Shown piece by piece: positions 1 to 8,588 of a stretch of 64,000 bases of DNA. A program made the translations under genes and the position numbers. Source of the stretch: Streptomyces sp. NBC_01294 (GTDB taxonomy: Bacteria; Actinomycetota; Actinomycetes; Streptomycetales; Streptomycetaceae); the NCBI RefSeq assembly GCF_035917235.1, contig NZ_CP108423.1, forward strand, positions 5,361,501 through 5,425,500. The letters are read 5' to 3'. Position 1 is the stretch's first letter; every line of letters starts with the position of its first letter. A model generated the notes under the pieces. That model was not told where the DNA came from and did no database searches. It worked only from the letters and a program-made list of their open reading frames with translations.

Positions 1-772
1 AGACAACCGCATACTCCCCCATGTTCTCTGGGGTGAAGCACAGTGGAATCGTGTCTTCCCAGCCGACAGAGAAAAATGCGACAGCGGCCGCAATGGTACC
101 CAAGCCCACTGTCACGAATGTAACGATTCGCACGAAGCTGCGGACGCGAAGTGTTTCTTTCCGCAGGAGGCGTCGAGCGAGACTGGCTGTCTCGGCAAGA
201 AATGCGCGTTCGCTGGGGGTGATCTCGCGATCGCTGTTCTGCTTGAGCTCGTTTGCGATCTCTGTGACCCGCATCCGGCGGAGATCGCTGGCGGCGAAAT
301 GTTCGTCGACAAGAGCCGAAATTTGAGGCAGCAGAGCCTTGACGTCATCACCGGAAGCCATCCAGACGATGAGGTTCAGGGCGGTATCGACACGCGACTG
401 CGCGACACCCAAGTGCGCCGCACGCCTCATGGTCGGATGAGATTTATGCGCGAGCGCATCCTTTGCCACCTTTAGCTCCGCGCGAGCCTGATCTGTGTAC
501 GCTTTCGCCAAACCGCGCCGTTCGGGATCAGCCAGCGCGCGTTTCTCGGCAGCCACAAGAATCGGCTCTAGTTCGGCAATCCTTCCCAGCAGCCCCTCTT
601 TCTGTTCCCACGGCCCCATTTCCCCGCGAGAGGCCCAGAACGGAATTCTTTTTCCTACCAGGCCTAGCGCCCTGCTAAACCGGCCTTCTGGGCGTGCTCC
701 GTCCTCGGGTGGCGGTGCGTCCTTATTTCGGGCTGCTCGGCCCTTTGATGCATCCACTGTCCACTTAGCCAT
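1..772 (-). CDS. Hypothetical membrane protein, C-terminus cut by window edge
   Basis: Reading the minus strand from an ATG at 772 gives about 257 codons with no stop before the window edge, so the gene is partial. A GGAG lies about 7 nt upstream of the ATG. The product begins MAKWTVDASKGRAARNKD, has a long charged helical middle rich in Ala, Glu, Lys and Arg (roughly residues 60-210), then a hydrophobic stretch around residues 215-235 (VTFVTVGLGTIAAAVAFF) that reads as a membrane segment, followed by a short segment with a Cys. I do not recognise the family. Codon use is less G/C-ending than in the genes to the right, consistent with acquired DNA, and an IS element follows. Function unknown. 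Confidence 0.7.
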   Translation of the reverse strand, partial: MAKWTVDASKGRAARNKDAPPPEDGARPEGRFSRALGLVGKRIPFWASRGEMGPWEQKEGLLGRIAELEPILVAAEKRALADPERRGLAKAYTDQARAELKVAKDALAHKSHPTMRRAAHLGVAQSRVDTALNLIVWMASGDDVKALLPQISALVDEHFAASDLRRMRVTEIANELKQNSDREITPSERAFLAETASLARRLLRKETLRVRSFVRIVTFVTVGLGTIAAAVAFFSVGWEDTIPLCFTPENMGEYAVV

Positions 773-914
773 GTTGACTCCGCTGGATCTCGGCAGCTCC
801 CGGTTGGGGGGATGGATGAATCGGCCGAAATGTGGCAGGTCCTGATGGAGGTACACCCGACTGGGTTAGGAAATTCACTGCAGAAACGATCGCCTTACGT
901 GTCGGATTGTTGGG

Positions 915-965
915 CCAGTGGTCGCAAGCCCGTTCGCTTGTGTGGGCATGGTTTGCGACCACTGG
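915..965. repeat. Inverted repeat, 13-bp perfect arms
   Basis: CCAGTGGTCGCAA at 915-927 is the exact reverse complement of TTGCGACCACTGG at 953-965. The 25-nt spacer has internal GCCC/GGGC pairing, so it could fold into a cruciform or a long RNA hairpin. It lies 140 bp upstream of the left-edge gene and may be an operator, a terminator or a recombination site; the sequence alone does not decide. Confidence 0.75.
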
Positions 966-1072
966 AGGTGAGGACAGGGCGAGGATGTCCCTTCAGGTCA
1001 ACGGTGGGCGCCGCCTGAGCCCGAACGTCCATGCACCCGCCAGATGCGGGGGATAGGGGCTCTGACCTGCGT

Positions 1073-1130
1073 GGCGACAAGCGACAAGACAAGCGACAAG
1101 ACAAGCGACAAGACAAGTGACAAGCGACAA
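1073..1130. repeat. Tandem repeat of GCGACAAGACAA
   Basis: Three head-to-tail copies of the 12-mer GCGACAAGACAA are flanked by partial 7-bp units GCGACAA and GTGACAA. On the minus strand it would encode a meaningless LVAC repeat. The pattern looks like replication-slippage DNA and no gene spans it convincingly. Confidence 0.85.
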
Positions 1131-1345
1131 GGGCGGCACGCCGTAGCCGCATGTGGCTGAGGGCGAAGAGACCACCGCCTCCTGCGCGCCCGGATGCTCC
1201 AGGTCCCGCGCGGGCCGTGGACTCTTCCCCGAGTGCTTTCCGCGCCCGGATCGGCGAGAGCGGGCGGGATCCGAGCGGCTCAGCGTCCGCAGGCCAGAAC
1301 CCTCTAAGAGGACATCTCATTTGGGGGCCTAAGTAGGCTGCACGT

Positions 1346-1699
1346 GTGACGATCGTGGAGCGTCTCGTCCCGGACGAGTTGTGGGAGTTGTTCCAGTTGG
1401 TGGTGCCGGATGCGCCGACGCGCCCGCAGGGCGGCGGTCGGCGTCGGTACGGGGACCGGGAGGTGTTGGCGGCGATCGTGTTCGTGGCGACGTCGGGGTG
1501 TACGTGGGCTCAGCTGCCGCCCTGTTTCGGCCCGTCCGGGCCTACCGCCCATCGGCGCTTCACCGAGTGGAGCAGGGCCCGGGTGTGGGCCAAGCTCCAC
1601 CGGGTCGTCCTGGACGAACTCGGCGCGCATGGCGAGCTGGACTGGTCGAGGTGCGCGGTCGATTCGGTGAACATGCGGGCCCTGAAAAGGGGGAGCTGA
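1346..1699 (+). CDS. IS5-family transposase, first frame (OrfA)
   Basis: Begins at GTG 1346 (MTIVERLVPDELWELF) and encodes 117 residues of the N-terminal DUF4096-type domain of IS5 transposases. It includes the usual DREVLAAIVFVATSGCTWAQLP-like region and ends just after the first catalytic Asp (AVDSVNMRA). The stop at 1697-1699 lies directly after the run TGAAAAGGGGG at 1683-1693. A -1 slip there would carry ribosomes into the second frame, making the full-length DDE enzyme. Alone, this frame would give only a short DNA-binding fragment. Confidence 0.85.
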   Translation: MTIVERLVPDELWELFQLVVPDAPTRPQGGGRRRYGDREVLAAIVFVATSGCTWAQLPPCFGPSGPTAHRRFTEWSRARVWAKLHRVVLDELGAHGELDWSRCAVDSVNMRALKRGS

Positions 1700-2148
1700 C
1701 GGGTCCGAATCCTGTGGATCGGGGCAAGTACGGGTCGAAGATCCACCTGCTCAACGAACGCACCGGTTTACCCCTGTCGCTCGCGATCTCCGGGGCGAAT
1801 GTCCACGACAGCCAGGCCCTGATCCCGCTCGTCGACGCGATCCCGCCAATCCGCTCGCGACGCGGCCCGAGACGGCGCAGACCCGGCAAGCTGCACGGCG
1901 ACAAAGCCTATGACCACCGCTTCGTCCGCGCCTTCCTGCGCCGTCGGCGGATACCAGCCCGCATCGCCCGCCGCGGGATCGAGACCTCCAACCGCCACGG
2001 CCGGCACCGCTGGGTGATCGAGCGCACTGTCGCCTGGCTCGGCGGCTTCCGCCGGCTCCACCGCCGCTACGAACGCAAGGCCGACCACTTCGCCGCCTTC
2101 GCCAGCATCGCAGCAGCCATCATCTGCACCCGCAGACTCTCCGAATGA
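1684..2148 (+). CDS. IS5-family transposase, second frame (OrfB, by -1 frameshift)
   Basis: This frame is offset by -1 from the first and continues the transposase after the A4G5 run at 1685-1693. The meaningful protein runs from about PEKGELTGPNPVDRGKYGSK to the C-terminal TRRLSE. It carries the second catalytic Asp in GDKAYDHRFV and the Glu in HRWVIERTVAWLGGFRRL, the signature of DDE_Tnp_1 transposases of IS5. The TGA at 2146-2148 lies inside the right inverted repeat. The frame is open upstream to 1381, but that part is out-of-frame translation of OrfA. Translation from an independent internal start cannot be excluded. Confidence 0.82.
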   Translation, partial: EKGELTGPNPVDRGKYGSKIHLLNERTGLPLSLAISGANVHDSQALIPLVDAIPPIRSRRGPRRRRPGKLHGDKAYDHRFVRAFLRRRRIPARIARRGIETSNRHGRHRWVIERTVAWLGGFRRLHRRYERKADHFAAFASIAAAIICTRRLSE

Positions 2149-2157
2149 GATGTTCTC

Positions 2158-2922
2158 TTAGCCCCAGTTCTGCAGCTGCTGGAGCAGGTCGGCATCGCCC
2201 TCCATCCGCAGCGAGCCGGCCGGGATGCGCATGTACATGAGCAGGGCCATCTCACTCGCCGTGCCGTAGATGGCGGCGGTGGGCTTGCTCTCGGCGGCCT
2301 CCGCCGCGGTGAGGCGGGTGAAGCGGGAACCGGCGGCGTCCACCGTCTGGCGCCAGGAGCCAGCCTCGGCTGCGTGGTAGTCCATGGTCGCGGGCTCGCC
2401 CGGCCACGGGACCGTGACGGTGCAGACGGTGGCGAGGAACTCCTCGATGGCGTCGACCGCCTCGGTCGTCGGCAGCTCCTGCGGGTTATCGGAGGCCAGC
2501 TGGGCGTCGTAGGTGTGGATCAGCGACTCCGGGACGCGGCGGCGGGCCACGGCGGCCACCGTGTGCGGCGAGGCCAGCGGCTCCCACCAGGCCCAGCAGC
2601 CCCGGTCCGGGCCGGCCTCGCGCAGAGTAGTAAGCAGCTGCTCCGTCGAGTCGGCCAGCCAGGTTATGAGGGCCTCGCGCTCCTTGGGCGCCGCCAGCCC
2701 GTCCTTGCTCGGCCGCTCGTCGCCCGGCGCGGTGTTCCGCACGATGTAGGCCCAGAAGCGGTCCCCCTCACTGAGGTGGTTCGCCAGGTCGTACAGCGTC
2801 CAGCCCGGGCAGGACGGGACGTCGGCGTCGAGGCTGGGGGCCGCGGCGACGGCGTCGCGGAACGCGGCGGACCGCTCGTCAATCATCCGCAGCAGGGTGG
2901 GGAAGTAGAGATGCTCAGTCAC
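2158..2922 (-). CDS. DinB/mycothiol-maleylpyruvate isomerase N-terminal family protein
   Basis: A 254-residue protein of the family annotated as maleylpyruvate isomerase N-terminal or TIGR03083 proteins, which are four-helix metal-binding folds often using mycothiol. The family hallmark is visible near residue 40 (PSCPGWTLYDLANHLSEGD), where the His is an expected metal ligand. I prefer GTG at 2922 (MTEHLYFPTLL) because AAGGT lies 5-6 nt upstream; an in-frame upstream start at 2958 is possible but lacks a site. The TAA stop is built from the IS terminal base plus the adjacent TA, so the original C-terminus was probably cut or replaced by IS insertion. The protein is nearly full length, ending DADLLQQLQNWG. 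Exact substrate unknown. Confidence 0.75.
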   Translation of the reverse strand: MTEHLYFPTLLRMIDERSAAFRDAVAAAPSLDADVPSCPGWTLYDLANHLSEGDRFWAYIVRNTAPGDERPSKDGLAAPKEREALITWLADSTEQLLTTLREAGPDRGCWAWWEPLASPHTVAAVARRRVPESLIHTYDAQLASDNPQELPTTEAVDAIEEFLATVCTVTVPWPGEPATMDYHAAEAGSWRQTVDAAGSRFTRLTAAEAAESKPTAAIYGTASEMALLMYMRIPAGSLRMEGDADLLQQLQNWG

Positions 2923-2963
2923 GCAGACCTTGTACCACCCGGACCGGAGCTCTCGCACTCGAT

Positions 2964-2989
2964 TTAGGCCCCCAAATGAGATGTCCTCT
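2964..2989. repeat. Solo inverted copy of the IS left end
   Basis: The 26 nt at 2964-2989 are the exact reverse complement of 1307-1332, the left terminus of the IS5-family element (AGAGGACATCTCATT plus the next 11 nt). No transposase follows on the right, so this is a remnant of a second copy or of a rearranged element. It places identical left ends, pointing inward, on either side of the IS and the neighbouring minus-strand gene. Confidence 0.85.
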
Positions 2990-3036
2990 AAGAACGTTCT
3001 GACCTGCGGCGACGCCTTTGGTGGAGTGTGGATCTT

Positions 3037-3141
3037 GCGGACGCTGCGGACGCTGGCGGACGCTATACATTTTGTTTAGCGTCCGCACGGAAAGTGCAGG
3101 TCAGCGGGAGTGTGGAGAGGACGGCGGACGCTGCGGACGCT
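3037..3141. repeat. Iteron-like GCGGACGCT repeats with hairpin
   Basis: Five direct copies of GCGGACGCT are at 3037-3045, 3046-3054, 3056-3064, 3124-3132 and 3133-3141, and one inverted copy AGCGTCCGC at 3078-3086. The third copy and the inverted one pair as a 10-bp stem (3056-3065 with 3077-3086) around the AT-rich loop TACATTTTGTT. The arrangement suggests a binding array for a replication initiator or repressor. Confidence 0.7.
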
Positions 3142-3421
3142 ATCTTCTCTCAACTCTCTAGGACGGCAGCAGGACGGCCTTCCAAGGGGGCTGCTCTTCT
3201 TGAAAGGCCCGAAGAGGAGCACGCAGCAGCAGAGGCCCGACGGGCTTCCGCTACTGAGGCATCCCGCCCTCCCACGTGGCTGAGGCCAGAGCGGCCACGT
3301 GGGAGCGGCAGCCGCCCGGGGTGGTTCCTCTGCGCGGCCGGTAGGCGCCGAGAGGTCGTCCGCCCGGAGGGTGGTCCTTCTTGCCTTCGTTGTGACGGCC
3401 ACACGCCGGCCGGACTGCCGA

Positions 3422-3572
3422 TAGCGACCGGGGAGAGTCCCGAAAACCGCGCCTGAGGCCGGATCTTCGTGTTCCTGCTGCTCGGTCGCTATCTGCTAAC
3501 GACCTGATCAACGGCGGTTTTGGTCGCTAGCAGGGTTGCTAGCGCTAGCGAGGCTGGTCGCTACCGGTAGCG
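3422..3572. promoter_or_regulatory. Cluster of GGTCGCTA boxes and palindromes
   Basis: GGTCGCTA occurs at 3484-3491, 3522-3529 and 3556-3563, and inverted at 3422-3429. The first forms an imperfect dyad with TAACGACC at 3497-3504. Two perfect palindromes follow: GCTAGCGCTAGC at 3538-3549 and CGCTACCGGTAGCG at 3559-3572. This density looks like an operator set, for example for a GntR-type repressor of an integrative element. The cognate protein is not in the window. Confidence 0.55.
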
Positions 3573-3779
3573 CCCCCTGCGGCCCCGTCCCGGGCCGTCT
3601 GTGGGCCGTCGAAGGGTCTCCAACGTCCACCAATGACGACCAACGGTGACCAGGGCGTGAGGTCGGCCTCCGGCCGCGCCCCAGCTCAGGGGCCCTGACC
3701 ATACGCGTTTCCCCCAAGGGATGGACGCCTGGCAAGATGGGGTGTATCTGCCCACCATCGATCTGCCGGACGGTTTCTC

Positions 3780-5444
<1,665 letters not shown>

Positions 5445-5454
5445 GTCGGAGACC

Positions 5455-5925
5455 ATGGCCAGACACCACTACCGGTGCCCACTGCGCTGGGCGGACATGG
5501 ATGCCTTCGGGCACGTCAACAACGTCGTCTTCCTCCGCTATCTGGAGGAGGCGCGGATCGACTTCATGTTCCGCCTCGCGCCGGGGGAGGGCAGCGCGTC
5601 GTTCACGGGCGGATCCGTCGTGGCCCGCCACGAGATCGACTACAAGCTGCCCCTCGTGCACCGTCACGAGCCGGTCCTCATCGAGTCCTGGGTGACCCGG
5701 ATAGGCGCCGCGTCCCTGACCATCCGCTACGAGGTCAAGGACGAGGCGACCGCGGATTCGCCCGAGACGGTCTACGTGCGCGCCGAGACGGTGGTCGTGC
5801 CCTACGACCTCGCCGCGGGGCGGCCCCGCCGCATCACGGCCGAGGAGAAGCGCTTCCTGGAGGAGTACCTCGACGAGCCCGCGTCCGTCTCCGGCACGCG
5901 CCGGGAAGGACGCCTCGCGGCATGA
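5455..5925 (+). CDS. Acyl-CoA thioesterase, 4HBT hotdog fold
   Basis: A 156-residue cytoplasmic hotdog protein. The 4-hydroxybenzoyl-CoA thioesterase signature RWADMDAFGHVNNVVFLRYL sits at about residues 11-30, with the Asp expected in catalysis and EEAR after it. Such enzymes hydrolyse acyl-CoA esters; the chain length cannot be read from sequence. The ATG at 5455 is 10 bp after the ettA stop, so the two are probably cotranscribed, and its TGA overlaps the ATG of the next gene. A similar thioesterase sits close to ettA in mycobacteria (from memory), supporting an old actinobacterial pairing. Confidence 0.9.
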   Translation: MARHHYRCPLRWADMDAFGHVNNVVFLRYLEEARIDFMFRLAPGEGSASFTGGSVVARHEIDYKLPLVHRHEPVLIESWVTRIGAASLTIRYEVKDEATADSPETVYVRAETVVVPYDLAAGRPRRITAEEKRFLEEYLDEPASVSGTRREGRLAA

Positions 5926-6653
5926 CCGATCAGCTGCGCTTCGCCGATTCCGGGGAGGCGGCGGACCTCGCCGCCTTCCTGGGCCGGCTGGTGCACTACG
6001 ACCGCGCCGCCGCGGTCCGCCTCCAGGCGGGCGGCGGCGCGCTCGCCGTTTTCGGGCGCCCGCCGTCCTTCGAGGTCCTGGCCATCCGCACGGTGCGGCT
6101 CGCCGTGCCCGTCGCGGCGCCGCTGGACCTGACGGTGTCCGCCGGTGAGCTCCTGGAGTCGGTGGACGAGGCCTCGGCCGCGGCCACCGTGCCCGGGGCC
6201 GTCACCGGACCGCCCTGGACCGGGGTGCTCCCGCCCCGCGGCGGCTGGCGCCGCCTGCCGGGGCTGCCCGGCCCCGAGGCGATCGGGGAGGCCGTCGCGG
6301 CCGCCGTCGCCGAGTTCCGGGCCCGCGACGAGGCCCTGCCCGTGCAGCACCGGACCCGTTCCGAGCGCGACCGCATCGGCCGCGAGATCTGGTCCCGCAC
6401 CCTGGGCGACACCGAACTCCCGCTGCGCGCCGTGCACGCCTCGCAGTCCCTGGGCTTCCTGCGGCCGGTACGGGCCGCCGTGCCCGCCCCCGCGGCCGCC
6501 CCCGGCTCCGCCGCCCCCGCTCCCGCCTCCGCCCCCGTGGCGCTGCTCTCCGCCGGGAGCTGGCTGCGGCTGCGCACCCCGTACGGCTCCGTCGCCACCC
6601 GCCGCCCCGGCGCCACCGGCGGCCTGGGCGCCCTCCAGGTCCGGCCGGTCTGA
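5922..6653 (+). CDS. Conserved actinobacterial protein of unknown function
   Basis: A 243-residue protein translationally coupled to the thioesterase (ATGA overlap at 5922-5925). It begins MTDQLRFADSGEAADLAAFL, has a mixed alpha/beta N-terminal part, a region rich in Arg and Glu (HRTRSERDRIGREIW), then an Ala/Pro linker at about residues 190-210 before a short C-terminal segment. No signal peptide, membrane segment or catalytic motif is visible. Position after ettA and a thioesterase suggests a housekeeping protein, but I cannot name a function. Confidence 0.8.
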   Translation: MTDQLRFADSGEAADLAAFLGRLVHYDRAAAVRLQAGGGALAVFGRPPSFEVLAIRTVRLAVPVAAPLDLTVSAGELLESVDEASAAATVPGAVTGPPWTGVLPPRGGWRRLPGLPGPEAIGEAVAAAVAEFRARDEALPVQHRTRSERDRIGREIWSRTLGDTELPLRAVHASQSLGFLRPVRAAVPAPAAAPGSAAPAPASAPVALLSAGSWLRLRTPYGSVATRRPGATGGLGALQVRPV

Positions 6654-6855
6654 CCCCGGGCCCGACGAGGGGCCCTGAGGGTGTGCGGCCAGGCCTTTGA
6701 TGGGCCGGCAGAGGGAAACCGAATCCATGTCGGACGTTCGAGAGCGCTTTGTGCTCACAGCCGTCCGTAGGTTTGCAGCGCGGCCGGGCCTCCGGCAGGC
6801 GGGTCCCGGGGCCCCCGGATCCACGGTGTGAGTACCGCACAAGGACGGAATCGGC

Positions 6856-7974
6856 ATGGCAATCCCACTGATCAGGACGGTCGCCCGGCTGGGCCTCTGC
6901 GTCGTCACGGCAATCGCCGTCTGTCCGCTGGTGCCGACGACGACGGCGGCGGCCGACGGGTCACGCGCCCTCGTGGTCCCCAAGGACTATCCGACCATCC
7001 AGGCAGCGGTCGACGCCGCCCGCCCCGGTGACCGGATCGCCGTCCGGCCGGGTGTCTACCGCGAGCAAGTGGTGATCGGCAAGGATGTGTCGATCACGGG
7101 CTGGGGCGACCAGAAGACGACGATTCAGGCTCCGCCGAAGCTCATCCCCGGCGACGACGGCGGCAACTCGATCGTCGAGATCCACAACGGCGCGTCCGTC
7201 TCGCTGTCTCGGCTCGCCGTCAGCGGGCCGGGCTCCGGCACGTGCGACAGCGGCGCACTCCGCTCCGGCATTCGCGTGCTCGGGGGTGCCCGTCTCGACC
7301 TCGCCCACGCTGCCGTCACCCACATCACCGACACCCCCGCCGCACCCTGCTTCCGCAGTGCGACCGCCGTTTTCATCGGAGAGATGCCGACCGGTAGGGG
7401 CTCGGCGACGATCCGTGACACCAAGATCACGGGCTACCAGGGCGCAGGCGTGGTCGTCCTCAACCAAGGGTCCACCGCCACCGTCGAGCACAGCACCGTC
7501 ACCGGGCACCGGACGCTGTCCACCGACGGCATCGAGTTCGCGGCCGGCGCGGTCGGCCGCGTCACCCGGAGCACCATCAGCGACAACGGGTGCCGGGAGC
7601 CCGACCCGGGCTGCGGCCCCGACTTCTTCAACGAGTTCCAGCACGCGGGCATCGCCGCCGACACGCCGGGCACCGTCCTGCAGCACAACTGGATCGTCGG
7701 CAACCAGGTCGGGATCTACGTGGCCGGCGTGGGGATCGACATCGCCCACAACGCCATCCAACGCAGCTCGTACGTCGGAATCGCCCTCCAGGACGGTTCG
7801 TTCACAGTCCGCAGGGACCGGATCCAGGGCGGGGTGCACGGCGTCGCGGTCATCGCAACCGAGGTCGACACGAACGCGGTGCTCGAAGGTGTGAAGATCA
7901 CACGGACGTCGGGCGCGCCGGTACAGACCTTCGAGTGTTGCGGGTTCACCGCCACGGCGACGGTGAAGCCGTAA
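6856..7974 (+). CDS. Secreted right-handed beta-helix protein
   Basis: A 372-residue exported protein. The N-terminus (about 33 residues: charged start, hydrophobic LGLCVVTAIAV, then TTTAAADG) is a clear signal peptide. The mature part opens with YPTIQAAVDAARPGDRIAVRPGVY, the classical start of NosD/pectate-lyase-like beta-helix (PbH1) proteins, followed by repeated G-x-x-I/V-coil turns. Such folds are found in carbohydrate-active and surface proteins, but no lyase catalytic set is evident. The ATG at 6856 has AAGGA upstream. About 200 bp separate it from the previous gene, so it likely has its own promoter. Confidence 0.85.
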   Translation: MAIPLIRTVARLGLCVVTAIAVCPLVPTTTAAADGSRALVVPKDYPTIQAAVDAARPGDRIAVRPGVYREQVVIGKDVSITGWGDQKTTIQAPPKLIPGDDGGNSIVEIHNGASVSLSRLAVSGPGSGTCDSGALRSGIRVLGGARLDLAHAAVTHITDTPAAPCFRSATAVFIGEMPTGRGSATIRDTKITGYQGAGVVVLNQGSTATVEHSTVTGHRTLSTDGIEFAAGAVGRVTRSTISDNGCREPDPGCGPDFFNEFQHAGIAADTPGTVLQHNWIVGNQVGIYVAGVGIDIAHNAIQRSSYVGIALQDGSFTVRRDRIQGGVHGVAVIATEVDTNAVLEGVKITRTSGAPVQTFECCGFTATATVKP

Positions 7975-8003
7975 TCGGCCGACCTGGGTGAAAACGGGTG
8001 CGT

Positions 8004-8020
8004 CCCCGGCCTGCCCGGGG
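8004..8020. terminator. Bidirectional terminator hairpin
   Basis: CCCCGG (8004-8009) pairs with CCGGGG (8015-8020) around a 5-nt loop, between the convergent beta-helix and glbO genes. There is no T-run, as is common in Streptomyces terminators. Confidence 0.55.
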
Positions 8021-8084
8021 GCGAGGACCGAAGACGCGCTCCCACATCACCAGACCAACGCTCCGATGATCTGTGAGGAACGGC

Positions 8085-8489
8085 CTAGCCCGCCGTGTTG
8101 ATCATCGACGCGGCGGCGTACGTCAGGTACTTCCACAGCTGGGCCTCGTGCTCCGGCGCCAGGCCCAGCTCGTCCAATGCGACCCGCATGTGCTTCAGCC
8201 AGGCGTCGTGGGCCGCCGCGTCCACCTGGAACGGGGCGTGCCGCATCCGCAGGCGCGGGTGGCCGCGGTGCTGGCTGTAGGTGGTCGGACCGCCCCAGTA
8301 CTGGATCAGGAACAGCGTGAAGCGCTCCTCGGCGGGGCCCAGGTCCTCCTCCGGGTACATCGGGCGCAGCAGCGGGTCCTGCGCGACCCCCTGGTAGAAG
8401 CGCCGGACGAGGCGGCGGAAGGTCTCCTCGCCGCCCACCTGCTCGTAGAAGGTCTGCTCCTGAAGCGTGCCGTGCGGAATGTCATTCAC
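8085..8489 (-). CDS. glbO: Truncated haemoglobin, group II (trHbO)
   Basis: A 134-residue 2-over-2 globin. The alignment to mycobacterial GlbO is clear from memory: Tyr32 in RRFYQGV (B10), Tyr45 in RPMYPEEDL (CD1), the proximal His84 in LRMRHAPF and Trp97 in HDAWLKHM (G8). It binds haem and O2; proposed roles are oxygen delivery and NO or peroxide chemistry. It is convergent with the beta-helix gene and divergent from the methyltransferase across 99 bp, so a short shared promoter region lies at 8490-8588. It also lies near ettA and pepN in mycobacteria, supporting synteny. Confidence 0.95.
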   Translation of the reverse strand: MNDIPHGTLQEQTFYEQVGGEETFRRLVRRFYQGVAQDPLLRPMYPEEDLGPAEERFTLFLIQYWGGPTTYSQHRGHPRLRMRHAPFQVDAAAHDAWLKHMRVALDELGLAPEHEAQLWKYLTYAAASMINTAG

Positions 8490-8588
8490 CCGACCATCGT
8501 CTCAGACGCCCGGACGGAGGACCGGGGTCCCAGGACTTCGCGGGGGCCCGCGCTCGCACCCGGCGGCCGCGCGCAGGACAGTGGAGGC

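Larger units (their letters stand above)
773..1306. other. Non-coding stretch with repeats
   Basis: No convincing gene lies here. Short frames on both strands have unnatural composition or arise from repeats. It contains a long inverted repeat (915-965) and an imperfect 12-bp tandem repeat (1073-1130), and ends at the left boundary of the insertion sequence. The first part should carry the promoter of the minus-strand gene at the left edge. Confidence 0.6.
1307..2158 (+). mobile_element. IS5-family insertion sequence (IS427-like), about 852 bp
   Basis: The ends are near-perfect inverted repeats: AGAGGACATCTCATT at 1307-1321, and AGAGAACATCTCATT read inward from 2158 to 2144 (14 of 15 identical). 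TA is found just outside both ends (1305-1306 and 2159-2160), which fits a TA target duplication. Inside are two overlapping transposase frames joined by a probable -1 frameshift, the arrangement known for the IS427 subgroup of IS5. All three expected catalytic acidic residues are visible, so the element may still be active. Confidence 0.88.
2990..3779. other. Repeat-rich non-coding region upstream of ettA
   Basis: No believable coding frame is present; open frames on both strands have shadow composition. The left third has GCGGACGCT repeats with an AT-rich hairpin. The middle and right have GGTCGCTA boxes and several perfect palindromes. The final 60 bp should hold the ettA promoter and its weak ribosome site. 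The mix resembles the replication or control regions of integrative plasmids, but no rep, int or tra gene is visible. Confidence 0.6.

Noticed and set aside
1073..1130. CRISPR-like array
   Set aside because: Units are 12 bp and contiguous with no spacers; a simple tandem repeat.
895..1320. 141-codon minus-strand frame spanning the tandem repeat
   Set aside because: Its LSCRLSCRLSCRLS stretch is just translation of the 12-bp repeat, and it runs into the IS end.
3028..3456. 142-codon frame in the repeat-rich region
   Set aside because: Built on GCGGACGCT repeats with no ribosome site or recognisable domain.
2990..3779. tRNA or att site explaining the island
   Set aside because: No cloverleaf or T-loop GGTTCGA-like sequence and no direct repeat pair that would mark att sites.
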